From Heliomarina baculiformis (GTDB lineage Bacteria; Pseudomonadota; Alphaproteobacteria; Rhodobacterales; Rhodobacteraceae): a stretch of DNA of 64,000 nt. Location of the stretch: the NCBI RefSeq assembly GCF_019966545.1, contig NZ_JAIMIC010000004.1:248001-312000 (forward strand), written 5' to 3'. The notes beneath the pieces were generated by a model that worked only from the letters and a program-made list of their open reading frames with translations, was not told the DNA's origin and ran no database searches. Below, one piece after another: positions 1-8,629 of this stretch (positions within the stretch are counted from its first letter, which is position 1; each line of letters begins with the position of its first letter). Position numbers and translations under genes: made by a program.

Positions 1-722
1 AACCGGCCGCCTTCGTCATCGATAATATACCTAAGCGTAAAGGGTGTGATGACCGGGCGCGGGGCCGAGATTTCCAGTCGGACATTGAGACCGGGATGTG
101 CTGCGCGGTTCAGGGTATCTTCGAGTTTCTTGCGCGCCTCGGGGCTGTCGACCACGGCGTTGATCGTGACCTGCCCGACACCGATGGACACTTTTGAACG
201 CGGCAGCTGCGACAAGGCGGACAGCGTATAGGCCATCGCGTCTTCCCAGCCGTCCGGTAGGGGGTAGTCGGCAACTTCCATCAGGTCGCTGACCGGTGCG
301 GGTTTGGCGATATCCTCAAGCCGTTCCACGAGCGCATCGCGATCGGTGGCGGCAGGGATCAGGCCGATCATCGAGATCCCGCTCGCGTTGCGCAGGATTT
401 CGACAGAGAAACGCGGCGGCGCAAGCGCCTTGCTGGCCTCGACATCCATCTGGTCGACGATCCGGGTGGTATCCACAACCTCTGCCACCGTGGTGACGGC
501 GTTGAACCGGGTGGCTTCGTCCGGGGCCGTTCCGGTCAGGATGACACGCAGACCATCGGCTTCGACCTCGGTCCAGTCATGCCCGTGCGAATCGAGCGCC
601 CCGCGTACCGCGATTTCCGAGGATTCTTCGACGGCCGTTGCAATGAAACCCGAAGCGGCGAGGCTAATTCCAGCAGCTGCTACAAAGGTCAGACCGCTGA
701 TGAAGAGAACCGATAAACGCAT
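1..722 (-). CDS. OmpA/BON-type envelope protein, N-terminal part (truncated by window edge)
   Basis: The reading frame is open from an ATG at 722 to the left edge, giving 240 codons of N-terminus. It begins with a signal-peptide-like stretch (MRLSVLFISGL, then an Ala-rich core). Repeated alpha/beta segments follow that resemble BON-type modules, for example around 'GHDWTEVEADGLRVILTG', where 'V.G.V.L.G' strands alternate with helices. In Rhodobacteraceae, proteins starting like this usually end in an OmpA peptidoglycan-binding domain, but that part is outside the window, so OmpA membership is inferred. It is probably periplasmic or outer-membrane associated. It is transcribed leftward, away from the neighbouring ubiA end. 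Confidence 0.6.
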   Translation of the reverse strand, partial: MRLSVLFISGLTFVAAAGISLAASGFIATAVEESSEIAVRGALDSHGHDWTEVEADGLRVILTGTAPDEATRFNAVTTVAEVVDTTRIVDQMDVEASKALAPPRFSVEILRNASGISMIGLIPAATDRDALVERLEDIAKPAPVSDLMEVADYPLPDGWEDAMAYTLSALSQLPRSKVSIGVGQVTINAVVDSPEARKKLEDTLNRAAHPGLNVRLEISAPRPVITPFTLRYIIDDEGGR

Positions 723-789
723 TGAACTCGGTTTGCCTTCCTTCTTGTGAAACTGGCGAATTCATAACGGCACGGGCCTATGGGATCAA

Positions 790-1752
790 TCAAACGCACA
801 GGGCAAATGCGAAGAAGATAAGCGGAATAAGGCCGGTATCGCGATTTGCGTGAAACAGTCGAAGCATCTTCGCATTGTCCTCGGGGTCGAACCCGCGCAA
901 TTGCCACGCCATATGCCATCCCATTGCCCAGGGTCCTGCAAGCGCGAGGACCAGTGCAAGCACCGAAACCTGACCCAGAAGCGCTTGTATGATCGCCAGC
1001 CCCATCAGGGTGACAGAGATCACGAGAAAATATTTCAGGTAGCGCGGCGAGTCGGCCCCGAACAGGCGCGCGGTGGATTTCACACCGATCAGCGCGTCGT
1101 CTTCGGTATCCTGATGGGCATAGATCGTATCATAAAAAAGCGTCCAGGCGATCCCGGCGAGGTAGAGCGTGATCGCAGGCCAGCCCAGCGATCCGCTATG
1201 GGCGGTCCAGGCCAGCAGGGCACCCCAGTTGAAGGCCAGACCCAGAAAGACCTGCGGCCACCAAGTGAATCGCTTGGCAAAGGGATAGATCGCAACAGGC
1301 AACAGGCTGAGAATCCCGAGCGCAATCGCGGCGGTGTTGAAGGTCAGCAGGATGCAAAAGGCAACCAGCGACTGGGCGACCAGATAGGTCAGTGCCTGTT
1401 TCACCGTCACCGCGCCCGCCGGGATTGGACGCGACCGGGTACGCGCCACCTTGTCGTCGATGTCTCGATCCGTGATGTCGTTCCAAGTACAGCCCGCGCC
1501 GCGCATCAGCCAAGCACCGATACCGCAGCCGACAAAGATCCAGAGATCTTCCCAGCGCGCATCCTGCCCGGCCAGCATGGCCAGCGTCAGTCCCCACCAG
1601 CAGGGCAGCAGCAAGAGCCATGTGCCGATGGGCCGGTCGGCGCGCGAAAGTCGCAGATAGGGGCGCGCCGCTGCCGGAGCGTAAAGATCGACCCAGTTGC
1701 CGCGTGCCGCATCCGCAACCTGTCCATCTGGTGTCGGGGCGTTGCCTTGCAT
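790..1752 (-). CDS. ubiA: 4-hydroxybenzoate polyprenyltransferase
   Basis: Integral membrane prenyltransferase that attaches the polyprenyl tail to 4-hydroxybenzoate in ubiquinone synthesis. The 320-residue product has the first Asp-rich motif NDITDRDIDD at residues 91-100 followed by KVARTRSRPIPAG. The second motif is YDTIYAHQDTEDD at about 207-219, and there are about eight hydrophobic helices. The length is normal for the family apart from a roughly 25-residue hydrophilic N-terminal extension. It diverges from rsmE with only 11 bp between start codons, so their promoters must overlap or lie inside each other's genes. Confidence 0.95.
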   Translation of the reverse strand: MQGNAPTPDGQVADAARGNWVDLYAPAAARPYLRLSRADRPIGTWLLLLPCWWGLTLAMLAGQDARWEDLWIFVGCGIGAWLMRGAGCTWNDITDRDIDDKVARTRSRPIPAGAVTVKQALTYLVAQSLVAFCILLTFNTAAIALGILSLLPVAIYPFAKRFTWWPQVFLGLAFNWGALLAWTAHSGSLGWPAITLYLAGIAWTLFYDTIYAHQDTEDDALIGVKSTARLFGADSPRYLKYFLVISVTLMGLAIIQALLGQVSVLALVLALAGPWAMGWHMAWQLRGFDPEDNAKMLRLFHANRDTGLIPLIFFAFALCV

Positions 1753-1763
1753 ATATCCATTCC

Positions 1764-2483
1764 ATGAGTGCGAAAATCAGACTGTATGTAGATCACCCGC
1801 TGGGGCAGGGGCAAACGGTTCCTTTGGAACGCGATCAGGCGCATTACCTGTTCGGGGTCATGCGGCTGGGGCAGGGGGCGCAGATCCTGCTGTTCAACGG
1901 GCATGACGGCGAATGGCTGGCCGAGGTGGCCGAGGCCGGCAAGCGCGGCGGATTGCTGAATATTCTCGAGCAGACCGCGCCGCTGCAGGAACCGCCCGAT
2001 CTCTGGCTGCTCTTCGCGCCGATCAAGAAGGCGCGCACTGATTTCATCGTCGAAAAGGCGGTGGAACTGGGCGCGGCGCGCATCGTCCCGGTACAGACGG
2101 AATTCACCAACTCCGAGCGAATCCGGCAAGACAGGTTGCAGGCCCATGCGGTCGAGGCGGCGGAGCAATGCGGCGCGACGGTGGTGCCCGAAGTCGCCGA
2201 TCTGCACAAGCTAGACCGGCTGCTGGCCGACTGGCCGGGGGAACGGACGCTCTATTTCTGTGACGAGGCGCAAGCCGGTACACCCAGCGGTTTTGCCGAT
2301 GAAACCGGGCCCGCCGCGATCCTGATCGGACCAGAAGGCGGGTTTTCCGAGACAGAACGGGCGCGCTTGTCATCAAAGCCATTTGCCCGCACGCTAAGCT
2401 TGGGCCCGCGCATCCTGCGGGCGGATACAGCTGCGGCCGCAGCGATCACGCTCTGGCAGTATCACATGGGGGATTGGAGATGA
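1764..2483 (+). CDS. rsmE: 16S rRNA (uracil1498-N3)-methyltransferase
   Basis: SPOUT-class methyltransferase that methylates U1498 of 16S rRNA. The start is placed at ATG 1764 because the protein then begins MSAKIRLYVDHPLG, where family members begin; upstream in-frame codons overlap ubiA. The 239-residue product shows the RsmE signature 'KKARTDFIVEKAVELG', the knot motif IGPEGGFSETE near residue 190 and LGPRILRADTAAAAA near the C-terminus, which form the SAM-binding trefoil knot. It ends in an ATGA overlap with the next gene, indicating translational coupling. Confidence 0.95.
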   Translation: MSAKIRLYVDHPLGQGQTVPLERDQAHYLFGVMRLGQGAQILLFNGHDGEWLAEVAEAGKRGGLLNILEQTAPLQEPPDLWLLFAPIKKARTDFIVEKAVELGAARIVPVQTEFTNSERIRQDRLQAHAVEAAEQCGATVVPEVADLHKLDRLLADWPGERTLYFCDEAQAGTPSGFADETGPAAILIGPEGGFSETERARLSSKPFARTLSLGPRILRADTAAAAAITLWQYHMGDWR

Positions 2484-3007
2484 GTTTTATCCGGCCCGAG
2501 GCGCGCGATGCGATCTGGCGCTGGCGCGAAGTGCTGACCGGCCTTGCCGTCGCCCTGGTCGGTCTGTCATGGGTGCTTGGCCCGCGCGGGCTGCTGGGCC
2601 TTGTCGGCTGGGTTGCCATCGCCATCGGTATCGCCTTGGTCGTGATCGGTGCGCAGCGGGCCCGGTTCCGCAAGACCGAGGATGGCCCGGGTGTGGTGAC
2701 GGTGGATGAAGGCCAGATTGCCTATTTCGGGCCGCTGACCGGCGGTGCCGTGGCGCTTGGCGATATCGAACGCCTGACGCTTGATCCGACGGCCCGCCCG
2801 CCGCATTGGGTGCTTAGCCAAAAGGAACAGCCCGCCCTGAACATCCCGGTAAACGCCGCCGGGTCAGAGGCGCTTTTTGATGCGTTTTCAGCGCTTCCCG
2901 GTATCCGGACGGAACGCATGCTAAGCCATCTTCAGGGCAAAACCCTTCACCCTGTGGTGATCTGGGAACGGGTGCCGCTTCGGCCGGTGAACCAAAGGCT
3001 GCATTGA
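2480..3007 (+). CDS. Small membrane protein of unknown function
   Basis: The 175-residue product starts at the ATG that overlaps the rsmE stop (ATGA). Two adjacent hydrophobic segments at about residues 17-57 (VLTGLAVALVGLSWVLG, then GLVGWVAIAIGIALVVIG) form a helical hairpin. A cytoplasmic beta-rich domain of about 110 residues follows, with a pattern (VDEGQIAYFGP...GAVALGDIERLTLD) suggestive of a PH-like fold. No catalytic motif is visible. Close coupling to rsmE and the following gshA suggests a conserved housekeeping context, but the function is unknown. Confidence 0.75.
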   Translation: MSFIRPEARDAIWRWREVLTGLAVALVGLSWVLGPRGLLGLVGWVAIAIGIALVVIGAQRARFRKTEDGPGVVTVDEGQIAYFGPLTGGAVALGDIERLTLDPTARPPHWVLSQKEQPALNIPVNAAGSEALFDAFSALPGIRTERMLSHLQGKTLHPVVIWERVPLRPVNQRLH

Positions 3008-3070
3008 CACCCCGGCGAATTCGTCCCACTTCTGGCCGCTACGGTACAACGAGAACGGAACCTATCTCTC

Positions 3071-4441
3071 ATGTCCATTCCCCAATCCGGCGGTGGCCCG
3101 ATCGAGCGGCACGAACAACTGGCCCAATACCTGGCCGATGGCTGCAAACCCAAGGCCGATTGGCGGATCGGAACCGAGCATGAAAAGTTCGGGTATTGCA
3201 AGGATACGCACAAGCCGATTCCCTATGAAGGTGAACGCTCTGTACGCGCGGTTCTGGAAGGTCTGCGCGATGTGCATGGCTGGGCGCCGGTCACGGAACA
3301 GGGCAAGCTGATCGGGCTTGAAAAGAACGGCGCCAATGTCTCGCTTGAGCCCGGTGGGCAGCTGGAGCTTTCCGGCGCGCCGGTCGAGACCATCCATGAA
3401 ACCTGCGATGAGGTGAACGACCACCTGCGCGAGGTCAAGGATGTCGCGGACAAGGTCGGCGTCGGTTTCATCGGTCTTGGCGCGGCGCCTGAGTGGAAGC
3501 ACGAAGATATGCCGCTGATGCCCAAGGGCCGCTACAAGCTGATGGACGGCTATATGCAAAAGGTCGGCACGATGGGCCGGACCATGATGCGTCGCACCTG
3601 CACGGTTCAGGTCAACCTTGATTTCTCCTCCGAGGCGGACATGGTGCAGAAACTGCGCGTCGCGATTGCGTTGCAACCGGTTGCAACGGCGCTCTTTGCG
3701 AACTCGCCGTTTTTCGAGGGCAAGCCGAACGGGCTGAAATCATGGCGCTCGCGGGTCTGGCGCGATCTGGATGCGGATCGCACCGGGATGGTGCCGTTTG
3801 TTTTCGACGAAGGGTTCGGGTTCGAATCCTGGGTGGAATATGCGCTCGATGTGCCGATGTATTTCGTCTATCGCAACGGGCAGTACATCAACGCGCTGGG
3901 CCAGTCGTTCCGCGACTTCCTGAATGGCGAACTGCCCGCGCTGCCGGGTGAGACGCCGACGCTTTCGGATTGGGCCGATCACCTGACGACCCTGTTCCCC
4001 GAGGCGCGGATCAAGAAATTCATCGAGATGCGCGGTGCCGATGGTGGCCCGTGGCGGCGGCTTTGTGCGCTCCCGGCCTTTTGGGTGGGGTTGACCTATG
4101 ATCAGACGGCGCTCGACGCGGCTTGGGATCTGGTCAAGGGCTGGGATGCGCCCACCCGTGAAGCGCTCCGCGTGGCGGCAGCCGATCAGGGGCTTCAGGC
4201 CAAGGTCGACGGGATCGACATGCACGAACTGGCCCGCGAAGTAGTGGCAATTTCCGAAAGCGGGTTAAAGGCACGGGGCCGCAAGGGTGCGGGCGGCATG
4301 GTGCCGGATGAGACTCATTTCCTGAACGCGCTGAAGGAAAGCGTCGAAAGCGGCAAGGTGCCCGCCGATGAATTGCTTGAGCATTACAACGGCGACTGGA
4401 ACGGTGATCTCAGCCGGATCTACGGCGAATACAGCTATTGA
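3071..4441 (+). CDS. gshA: Glutamate--cysteine ligase
   Basis: First enzyme of glutathione synthesis, joining L-glutamate to L-cysteine with ATP. The 456-residue product matches the plant/alphaproteobacterial class in length. It has the N-terminal RIGTEHEKFGY substrate-binding segment at about residue 34, NGANVSLEPGGQLELSG near 90, and MRRTCTVQVNLDFSS near 175. Class-typical features also include ALFANSPFFEGKPNG and a C-terminal segment rich in conserved charged residues. It is followed by a convergent small gene whose end overlaps its own by 7 bp. Confidence 0.95.
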   Translation: MSIPQSGGGPIERHEQLAQYLADGCKPKADWRIGTEHEKFGYCKDTHKPIPYEGERSVRAVLEGLRDVHGWAPVTEQGKLIGLEKNGANVSLEPGGQLELSGAPVETIHETCDEVNDHLREVKDVADKVGVGFIGLGAAPEWKHEDMPLMPKGRYKLMDGYMQKVGTMGRTMMRRTCTVQVNLDFSSEADMVQKLRVAIALQPVATALFANSPFFEGKPNGLKSWRSRVWRDLDADRTGMVPFVFDEGFGFESWVEYALDVPMYFVYRNGQYINALGQSFRDFLNGELPALPGETPTLSDWADHLTTLFPEARIKKFIEMRGADGGPWRRLCALPAFWVGLTYDQTALDAAWDLVKGWDAPTREALRVAAADQGLQAKVDGIDMHELAREVVAISESGLKARGRKGAGGMVPDETHFLNALKESVESGKVPADELLEHYNGDWNGDLSRIYGEYSY

Positions 4442-4716
4442 TCTTCGGGTTCCGGGCGCAGACCCAGAATGAAATCGCAGACCTTGGATAGCGACATTTC
4501 GCAGGGTCGGATCATGGTCCGGTCCTGCAATGCGTACAGGTTGAGGCTGATGTAATCGGGCCCGTCCAGTTGCTCGGCCACCAGTTTCCAGCTTTTGCCA
4601 TTTGCAAAGCTCGTCTTTGAAAAGACGTACCGCGCGCCCTGATACTTCCCGGTATGTGTGCCTGACGGCAGCGCTTGGAAGGCGGCGATGACGTCGGGCA
4701 AGGGCGAACCTTTCAC
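4435..4716 (-). CDS. Conserved hypothetical protein, 93 aa
   Basis: Small soluble protein (starts MKGSPLPDVIAAFQALPSG), with no signal peptide or membrane segment. The sequence has a plausible compact alpha/beta pattern (GKYQGARYVFSKTSF...SWKLVAEQLDGPDYISLNLY...) and normal codon use, which supports it being real. It is convergent with gshA, overlapping its last 7 bp, and lies just downstream of plsY on the same strand. I do not recognise the family. Confidence 0.65.
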   Translation of the reverse strand: MKGSPLPDVIAAFQALPSGTHTGKYQGARYVFSKTSFANGKSWKLVAEQLDGPDYISLNLYALQDRTMIRPCEMSLSKVCDFILGLRPEPEDQ

Positions 4717-4762
4717 TCGTTACGAAAGGTTGAACGCATGTGCCCGGCTCTTCCGTCGCAAA

Positions 4763-5368
4763 TTATTTGCTGCCGATCCGGGGTTCGGTGCCGTTCATGA
4801 GCCGGGCGATATTGCTGCGATGGCGCCAGAAGACCAGCGCCACCACAAGTGCGCCTAGCAATAGCGTTTCAGAGCGGTCGAAGACTATCGCCCAGACCAT
4901 AGCGCTTGCGGCAGCAACCAGCGCGGACAGCGACGAGATGCGCGTAATCAGCGCGGTCAGCAGCCAGATGGCGCAACAGGCGAGCCCGACGGGCCATGCG
5001 AGCGCCAGCCACAGGCCAAGGAACGTGGCAACGCCCTTGCCGCCTTTGAACCCAAGCCAGACCGGGTAGCAATGACCGATGAAGGCGGCGAGGCCGGCGA
5101 TCTGTGCCGCGTCCTCTCCACCGATCTGACGCGCGATCAGAACGGCAACTGCGCCTTTCGCGCCGTCGAACAGCAGCGTCAGCGCCGCCGCGAGCTTGTT
5201 GCCGGTGCGCAGAACATTCGTGGCGCCGATATTGCCTGAACCGATGCTGCGCAGATCGCCAAGGTTCATGACGCGGGCGAGGATCATTCCCGAGGCGATC
5301 GACCCAAGCAGATAGCCCATCACGGCGCAAAGCAGCAGTAGAATCGGCGCGGTATCCAGAACGGGCAT
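4763..5368 (-). CDS. plsY: Glycerol-3-phosphate acyltransferase (acyl-phosphate dependent)
   Basis: Inner-membrane enzyme that transfers an acyl group from acyl-phosphate to glycerol-3-phosphate, the first step in phospholipid synthesis. The 201-residue product has the three PlsY loop motifs: GSIASGMILAR at about residue 22, GSGNIGATNVLRTGNK at about 43, and GFKGGKGVATFLG near 107. These lie between five to six hydrophobic segments. The start codon shares one base with the stop of the upstream pyrX-like gene, making it the last recognised gene of the pyrB operon. Confidence 0.96.
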   Translation of the reverse strand: MPVLDTAPILLLLCAVMGYLLGSIASGMILARVMNLGDLRSIGSGNIGATNVLRTGNKLAAALTLLFDGAKGAVAVLIARQIGGEDAAQIAGLAAFIGHCYPVWLGFKGGKGVATFLGLWLALAWPVGLACCAIWLLTALITRISSLSALVAAASAMVWAIVFDRSETLLLGALVVALVFWRHRSNIARLMNGTEPRIGSK

Positions 5369-6660
5369 CAGTCTCTCCGGTAAACGGGCTGGCCCGCCAC
5401 ATAGGTGGCCAGCACCCGGCCCTGAAGCCGTGCCCCGTCAAAGGGCGTATTCTGCGATTTCGAATGCAGCGTGTAGCGGTCCAGCACAAAGGGTACGTTC
5501 GCGTCGAACAGCACCAGATCGGCCGGAGCGCCCTGCGACAGGCGACCCGAGTCCAGCCCCAGCCGACGCGCCGGGTTCAGCGACATGGCTCGGAACAGTT
5601 GCGGCAGGCTTAGCTGGCCCGAGTGGTACAGCCTCAGTGCAGCGGGTAACAGCGTTTCCAACGCAACCGCGCCGCTGGCGGCCTCTTCAAACGGGCGACG
5701 TTTGGATTCCTCATCCTGCGGGGTGTGCATGGACGAGATGATGTCGATCAGGCCGGAGGCCACAGCCTCGATCACCGCCAGCCGGTCGTCCTCGGCGCGC
5801 AACGGCGGCTTGATCTTGAAAAAGGTCCGGTAATCGGCGACGTCCAGCTCGTTCAGTGTCAGATGGTGGATCGACACACCGGCGGTGATGTCGAGCCCAT
5901 TCTTCTTGGCACGTTCCAGCGCGGGGAGCGCACGGGCGGTGGTGATCTGATCCGCGTGGTAGCGGGCGCCGGTCATCTCGATCAGTGCGATGTCGCGGTC
6001 CAGCCCCATGCGTTCCGCCATAGGGGACACGGTGGGCAGGCCGCGAAGGCTGGCGAACTTGCCCGAGGTCGCGGCGGCGCCTTTGCTTAGGCCCGGTTCC
6101 TGCGGGTGAGCGATGACCAGCGCGCCGCAGGACCGGGCATAGGTCAGCGCACGGCTGAACACCTTGGTATCGCGGATCACGTTGTCGCAATCGGTAAAGG
6201 CGACCGCCCCGGCATCCATCAGAAAGGAAATCTCGGTCATCTCCCGCCCTTCGCGGGCCTTGGTCAGCGCGGCCATCGGCAGCACGTTGACGGGCGCGGC
6301 CTCGTTCGCGCGGCGACGGACGAATTCCAGAACCTCGGGCGTGTCGATGGCGGGAGTCGTATCGGGGCGGGTGACCATCGTGGTGACCCCGCCCGCTGCT
6401 GCCGCCAGCCCTGCCGAGCGATAGCTTTCCTTGTGCCGCTCGCCCGGTTCGCAGACCTTAACGCCGATATCGACGATCCCGGGCGCGAGGCATTTGCCAT
6501 TGCACTCGACGATGTCCAACCCTGCACGGTCGATGTCTTTAAGGATCTCCGATTCCTCGCCATAGGCAAGAATCTTTCCATCCCGGACCAGAAGCGCGCC
6601 GTGTTCGTCGCTGCCGGCCTCGGGGTCGATCAGCCGGGCGTTTTTAAAAAGGGTTGTCAT
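5368..6660 (-). CDS. pyrX: Dihydroorotase homologue lacking catalytic residues (PyrX/PyrC'-like)
   Basis: Full-length (430 aa) amidohydrolase of the class I dihydroorotase type, encoded in the pyrB operon. The zinc ligands expected as DxHxH read D64-I-G66-V-K68, so both His are gone. The second His of the HxxH motif is Gln (H235..Q238). The catalytic Asp of the usual TDHAPH motif is replaced (SSMHTPQ, M311). Scaffold motifs such as HHL (265-267) and PPLR (285-288) remain. In Pseudomonas an inactive dihydroorotase-like PyrC' is needed to assemble aspartate carbamoyltransferase with PyrB. I infer the same structural role here and expect an active dihydroorotase elsewhere. Confidence 0.85.
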   Translation of the reverse strand: MTTLFKNARLIDPEAGSDEHGALLVRDGKILAYGEESEILKDIDRAGLDIVECNGKCLAPGIVDIGVKVCEPGERHKESYRSAGLAAAAGGVTTMVTRPDTTPAIDTPEVLEFVRRRANEAAPVNVLPMAALTKAREGREMTEISFLMDAGAVAFTDCDNVIRDTKVFSRALTYARSCGALVIAHPQEPGLSKGAAATSGKFASLRGLPTVSPMAERMGLDRDIALIEMTGARYHADQITTARALPALERAKKNGLDITAGVSIHHLTLNELDVADYRTFFKIKPPLRAEDDRLAVIEAVASGLIDIISSMHTPQDEESKRRPFEEAASGAVALETLLPAALRLYHSGQLSLPQLFRAMSLNPARRLGLDSGRLSQGAPADLVLFDANVPFVLDRYTLHSKSQNTPFDGARLQGRVLATYVAGQPVYRRD

Positions 6661-6664
6661 ACTG

Positions 6665-7093
6665 TCAGGTCCTCCGGGGCGCTGGCGTATCTGATCCGCA
6701 GACGGACTGGGCGCGGCGCAGCGCGGCGATGGTGGCGGCGGGATCGGCCTGATACTTGATCAGATGCTTTTCCCCGGTCACGGTGACGATCTGGACAAAG
6801 CTGCCCATCGTCCTGAATTTGCTGATTTCGTCGAGTTTTACCTCGCGCCCGCCGGGACCGATCAGGCGCGAACCGCGTACCTCCCAGACGACGGGAAGTT
6901 CCTCGGAGGCGAGGAACCAGCCACGAAAGGCGATGGCGGCCAGACCGGCGACCGCGCCAACCCAGACGTTGGGATCGTCCAGCAGCCAGAGCACGCCCAT
7001 CGCGCCACCCATCGCCAGCGCCGCGACCTTGGTCTGGCTGTGGAAATAGGCCGCCCGATCAACGCGGAAACGAAGGGGGGCCGCTGTTACCAT
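6665..7093 (-). CDS. Membrane protein of unknown function in the pyrB operon (142 aa)
   Basis: Contains a hydrophobic hairpin at about residues 24-62 (VAALAMGGAMGVLWLLD and VWVGAVAGLAAIAFRGWFL). A C-terminal beta-rich soluble part follows (VVWEVRGSRLIGPGGREVKLDEISKF...), resembling membrane-anchored PH-like domains. It lies between the pyrB-linked 177-residue gene, which it overlaps by 7 bp, and the pyrX-like gene (4-bp gap), so all are almost certainly co-transcribed. The function is unknown; a link to pyrimidine synthesis is suggested only by position. Confidence 0.72.
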   Translation of the reverse strand: MVTAAPLRFRVDRAAYFHSQTKVAALAMGGAMGVLWLLDDPNVWVGAVAGLAAIAFRGWFLASEELPVVWEVRGSRLIGPGGREVKLDEISKFRTMGSFVQIVTVTGEKHLIKYQADPAATIAALRRAQSVCGSDTPAPRRT

Positions 7094-7620
7094 AGCACCA
7101 TCGCGAAGGTGAGCAGGATCAGCGCCACGAAGACGGCAAAGACGATCGCACCGATGCGGCGGGCTTGCCCACGCGCCTCTCTGGGCGAGGGCGGTCGTGC
7201 CTGTGGCTTCGCGCTTTCGGTTTCAATCGGCGGGCCGCTCCAGTCCGTCGCCGGGCGCCCGAAGGTGGCGACAAGCCTAAGGCGCGACGCGGGATGCAAC
7301 TCGGCGGGGCGGTCATGAAAGGCACGGGAGTGCAGGATCAGAACATGCCCGTAAAGCGCGTCGAGCCTTTCGCGTGCGGCTTCGACCTCGGCGGCTTCGA
7401 CGCCGCTGCCTTCGGTGAGGTAACCGGCAAGCCCGACCTCCTCCAGATCGGAGATCTTGAGTATGACCACGTGGTCCGGGTCCAGATCACCATCGCCAAG
7501 AGCATCGGCTATCGCGCCGGGTTCTTCGCGCAGGAACCGCACCTGTTCCGGGCGCATGTCCAGTGCAAAAACCCGAACGACGCGGCGCTCGCCTGCCGGG
7601 ACTGAAATCGTTTCACTCAT
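7087..7620 (-). CDS. Tail-anchored protein of unknown function in the pyrB operon (177 aa)
   Basis: The N-terminal 110 residues look like a soluble alpha/beta domain ([23 protein letters not shown]...). A Pro/Arg-rich linker and a single C-terminal transmembrane helix ([19 protein letters not shown], about residues 156-175) follow, with the soluble part predicted to face the cytoplasm. It overlaps pyrB by 4 bp (ATGA-type coupling) and the next gene by 7 bp. No enzymatic motif is recognised. Its place between pyrB and the pyrX-like gene makes it a candidate accessory factor, which is inference only. Confidence 0.72.
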   Translation of the reverse strand: MSETISVPAGERRVVRVFALDMRPEQVRFLREEPGAIADALGDGDLDPDHVVILKISDLEEVGLAGYLTEGSGVEAAEVEAARERLDALYGHVLILHSRAFHDRPAELHPASRLRLVATFGRPATDWSGPPIETESAKPQARPPSPREARGQARRIGAIVFAVFVALILLTFAMVLW

Positions 7621-8558
7621 GCGGCGGTTCTCTGTCGCAGGTTACGGGCAAGCAGGTCCATTGCGGCCATCCGCACGGCGACGCCCATCTCGACCTGATC
7701 CTGAATGACGGATCGGTTGATGTCATCCGCCAGCGTGCCGTCGATTTCCACGCCCCGGTTCATCGGACCGGGGTGCATGACGATGGCGTCTTCCTTGGCC
7801 ATGCCAAGCTTTTCGCTGTCGAGCCCGTAGCGGAAGTAATATTCGCGCTCCGACGGGATAAAGCCGCCATCCATGCGTTCTTTTTGAAGCCGCAGCATCA
7901 TCACGACATCCACGTCGCGCAGGCCCTCGTTCATGTCCTCGAAGACTTCGACACCGAATTCGCCGATGCCCGAGGGCATCAGCGTCGGGGGACCAATCAG
8001 GCGGATGCGGTTCTCCATCTTGCCGAGCAAGAGGATGTTGGAACGTGCCACGCGCGAATGGGCGATATCACCGCAGATCGCGATGTTCAGACGGTGCAGC
8101 CGACCCTTGGCGCGGCGGATCGTAAGCGCGTCGAGCAGCGCCTGCGTCGGGTGTTCATGACGTCCGTCACCGGCGTTCAGCACCGCGCAATTGACCTTTT
8201 GCGCAAGCAGATCGACGGCCCCCGACGACGGGTGCCGCACCACCAGCAAATCGGGGTGCATCGCGTTCAGCGTCATCGCCGTATCAATGAGGGTTTCACC
8301 CTTTTTGACCGAGGAGGTCTGCATCGACATGTTCATGACATCGGCGCCAAGCCGCATCCCGGCCAGTTCGAAACTGGCCTGCGTACGCGTCGAGTTTTCG
8401 AAGAACATGTTGATCTGTGTCATGCCAGCCAGCGCATCGCCATGTTTCTGTGGCTGTCGGTTCAGATCGGCATAGGTGTCGGCAAGGTCCAGCACGGCCG
8501 TGATGTCCGACGGGGCCAGATGCTCTATTCCCAGAAGATGTCGGTGGGAAAAGGTCAT
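7617..8558 (-). CDS. pyrB: Aspartate carbamoyltransferase catalytic subunit
   Basis: Condenses carbamoyl phosphate with aspartate in pyrimidine synthesis. The 313-residue product has the carbamoyl-phosphate loop [14 protein letters not shown] at about residues 54-67; STRTQ instead of STRTR is familiar in alphaproteobacteria. It also has HPTQALLD near 140, the aspartate-binding region [12 protein letters not shown] and a C-terminal [13 protein letters not shown]. No regulatory subunit gene (pyrI) is nearby. The downstream catalytically dead dihydroorotase homologue fits a Pseudomonas-like PyrB-PyrC' complex. Confidence 0.96.
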   Translation of the reverse strand: MTFSHRHLLGIEHLAPSDITAVLDLADTYADLNRQPQKHGDALAGMTQINMFFENSTRTQASFELAGMRLGADVMNMSMQTSSVKKGETLIDTAMTLNAMHPDLLVVRHPSSGAVDLLAQKVNCAVLNAGDGRHEHPTQALLDALTIRRAKGRLHRLNIAICGDIAHSRVARSNILLLGKMENRIRLIGPPTLMPSGIGEFGVEVFEDMNEGLRDVDVVMMLRLQKERMDGGFIPSEREYYFRYGLDSEKLGMAKEDAIVMHPGPMNRGVEIDGTLADDINRSVIQDQVEMGVAVRMAAMDLLARNLRQRTAA

Positions 8559-8629
8559 GTGGGCCTCGCTGTCTTGTGATCATCTGCTTATTGCATCTGC
8601 ACGGGGATGCATCAACCGGGATTAAGGGC

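Noticed and set aside
3818-3830. GGGTTCGAATCCT resembling a tRNA T-loop
   Set aside because: It lies inside gshA coding sequence (GFESW region) and no acceptor, D or anticodon stems can be formed around it.
8591-8612. TGCAT/CTGCAC/ATGCAT elements upstream of pyrB as a third GTRCAN-type array
   Set aside because: Spacings are 6 and 10 bp, not 11, and the hexamers do not fit the consensus.
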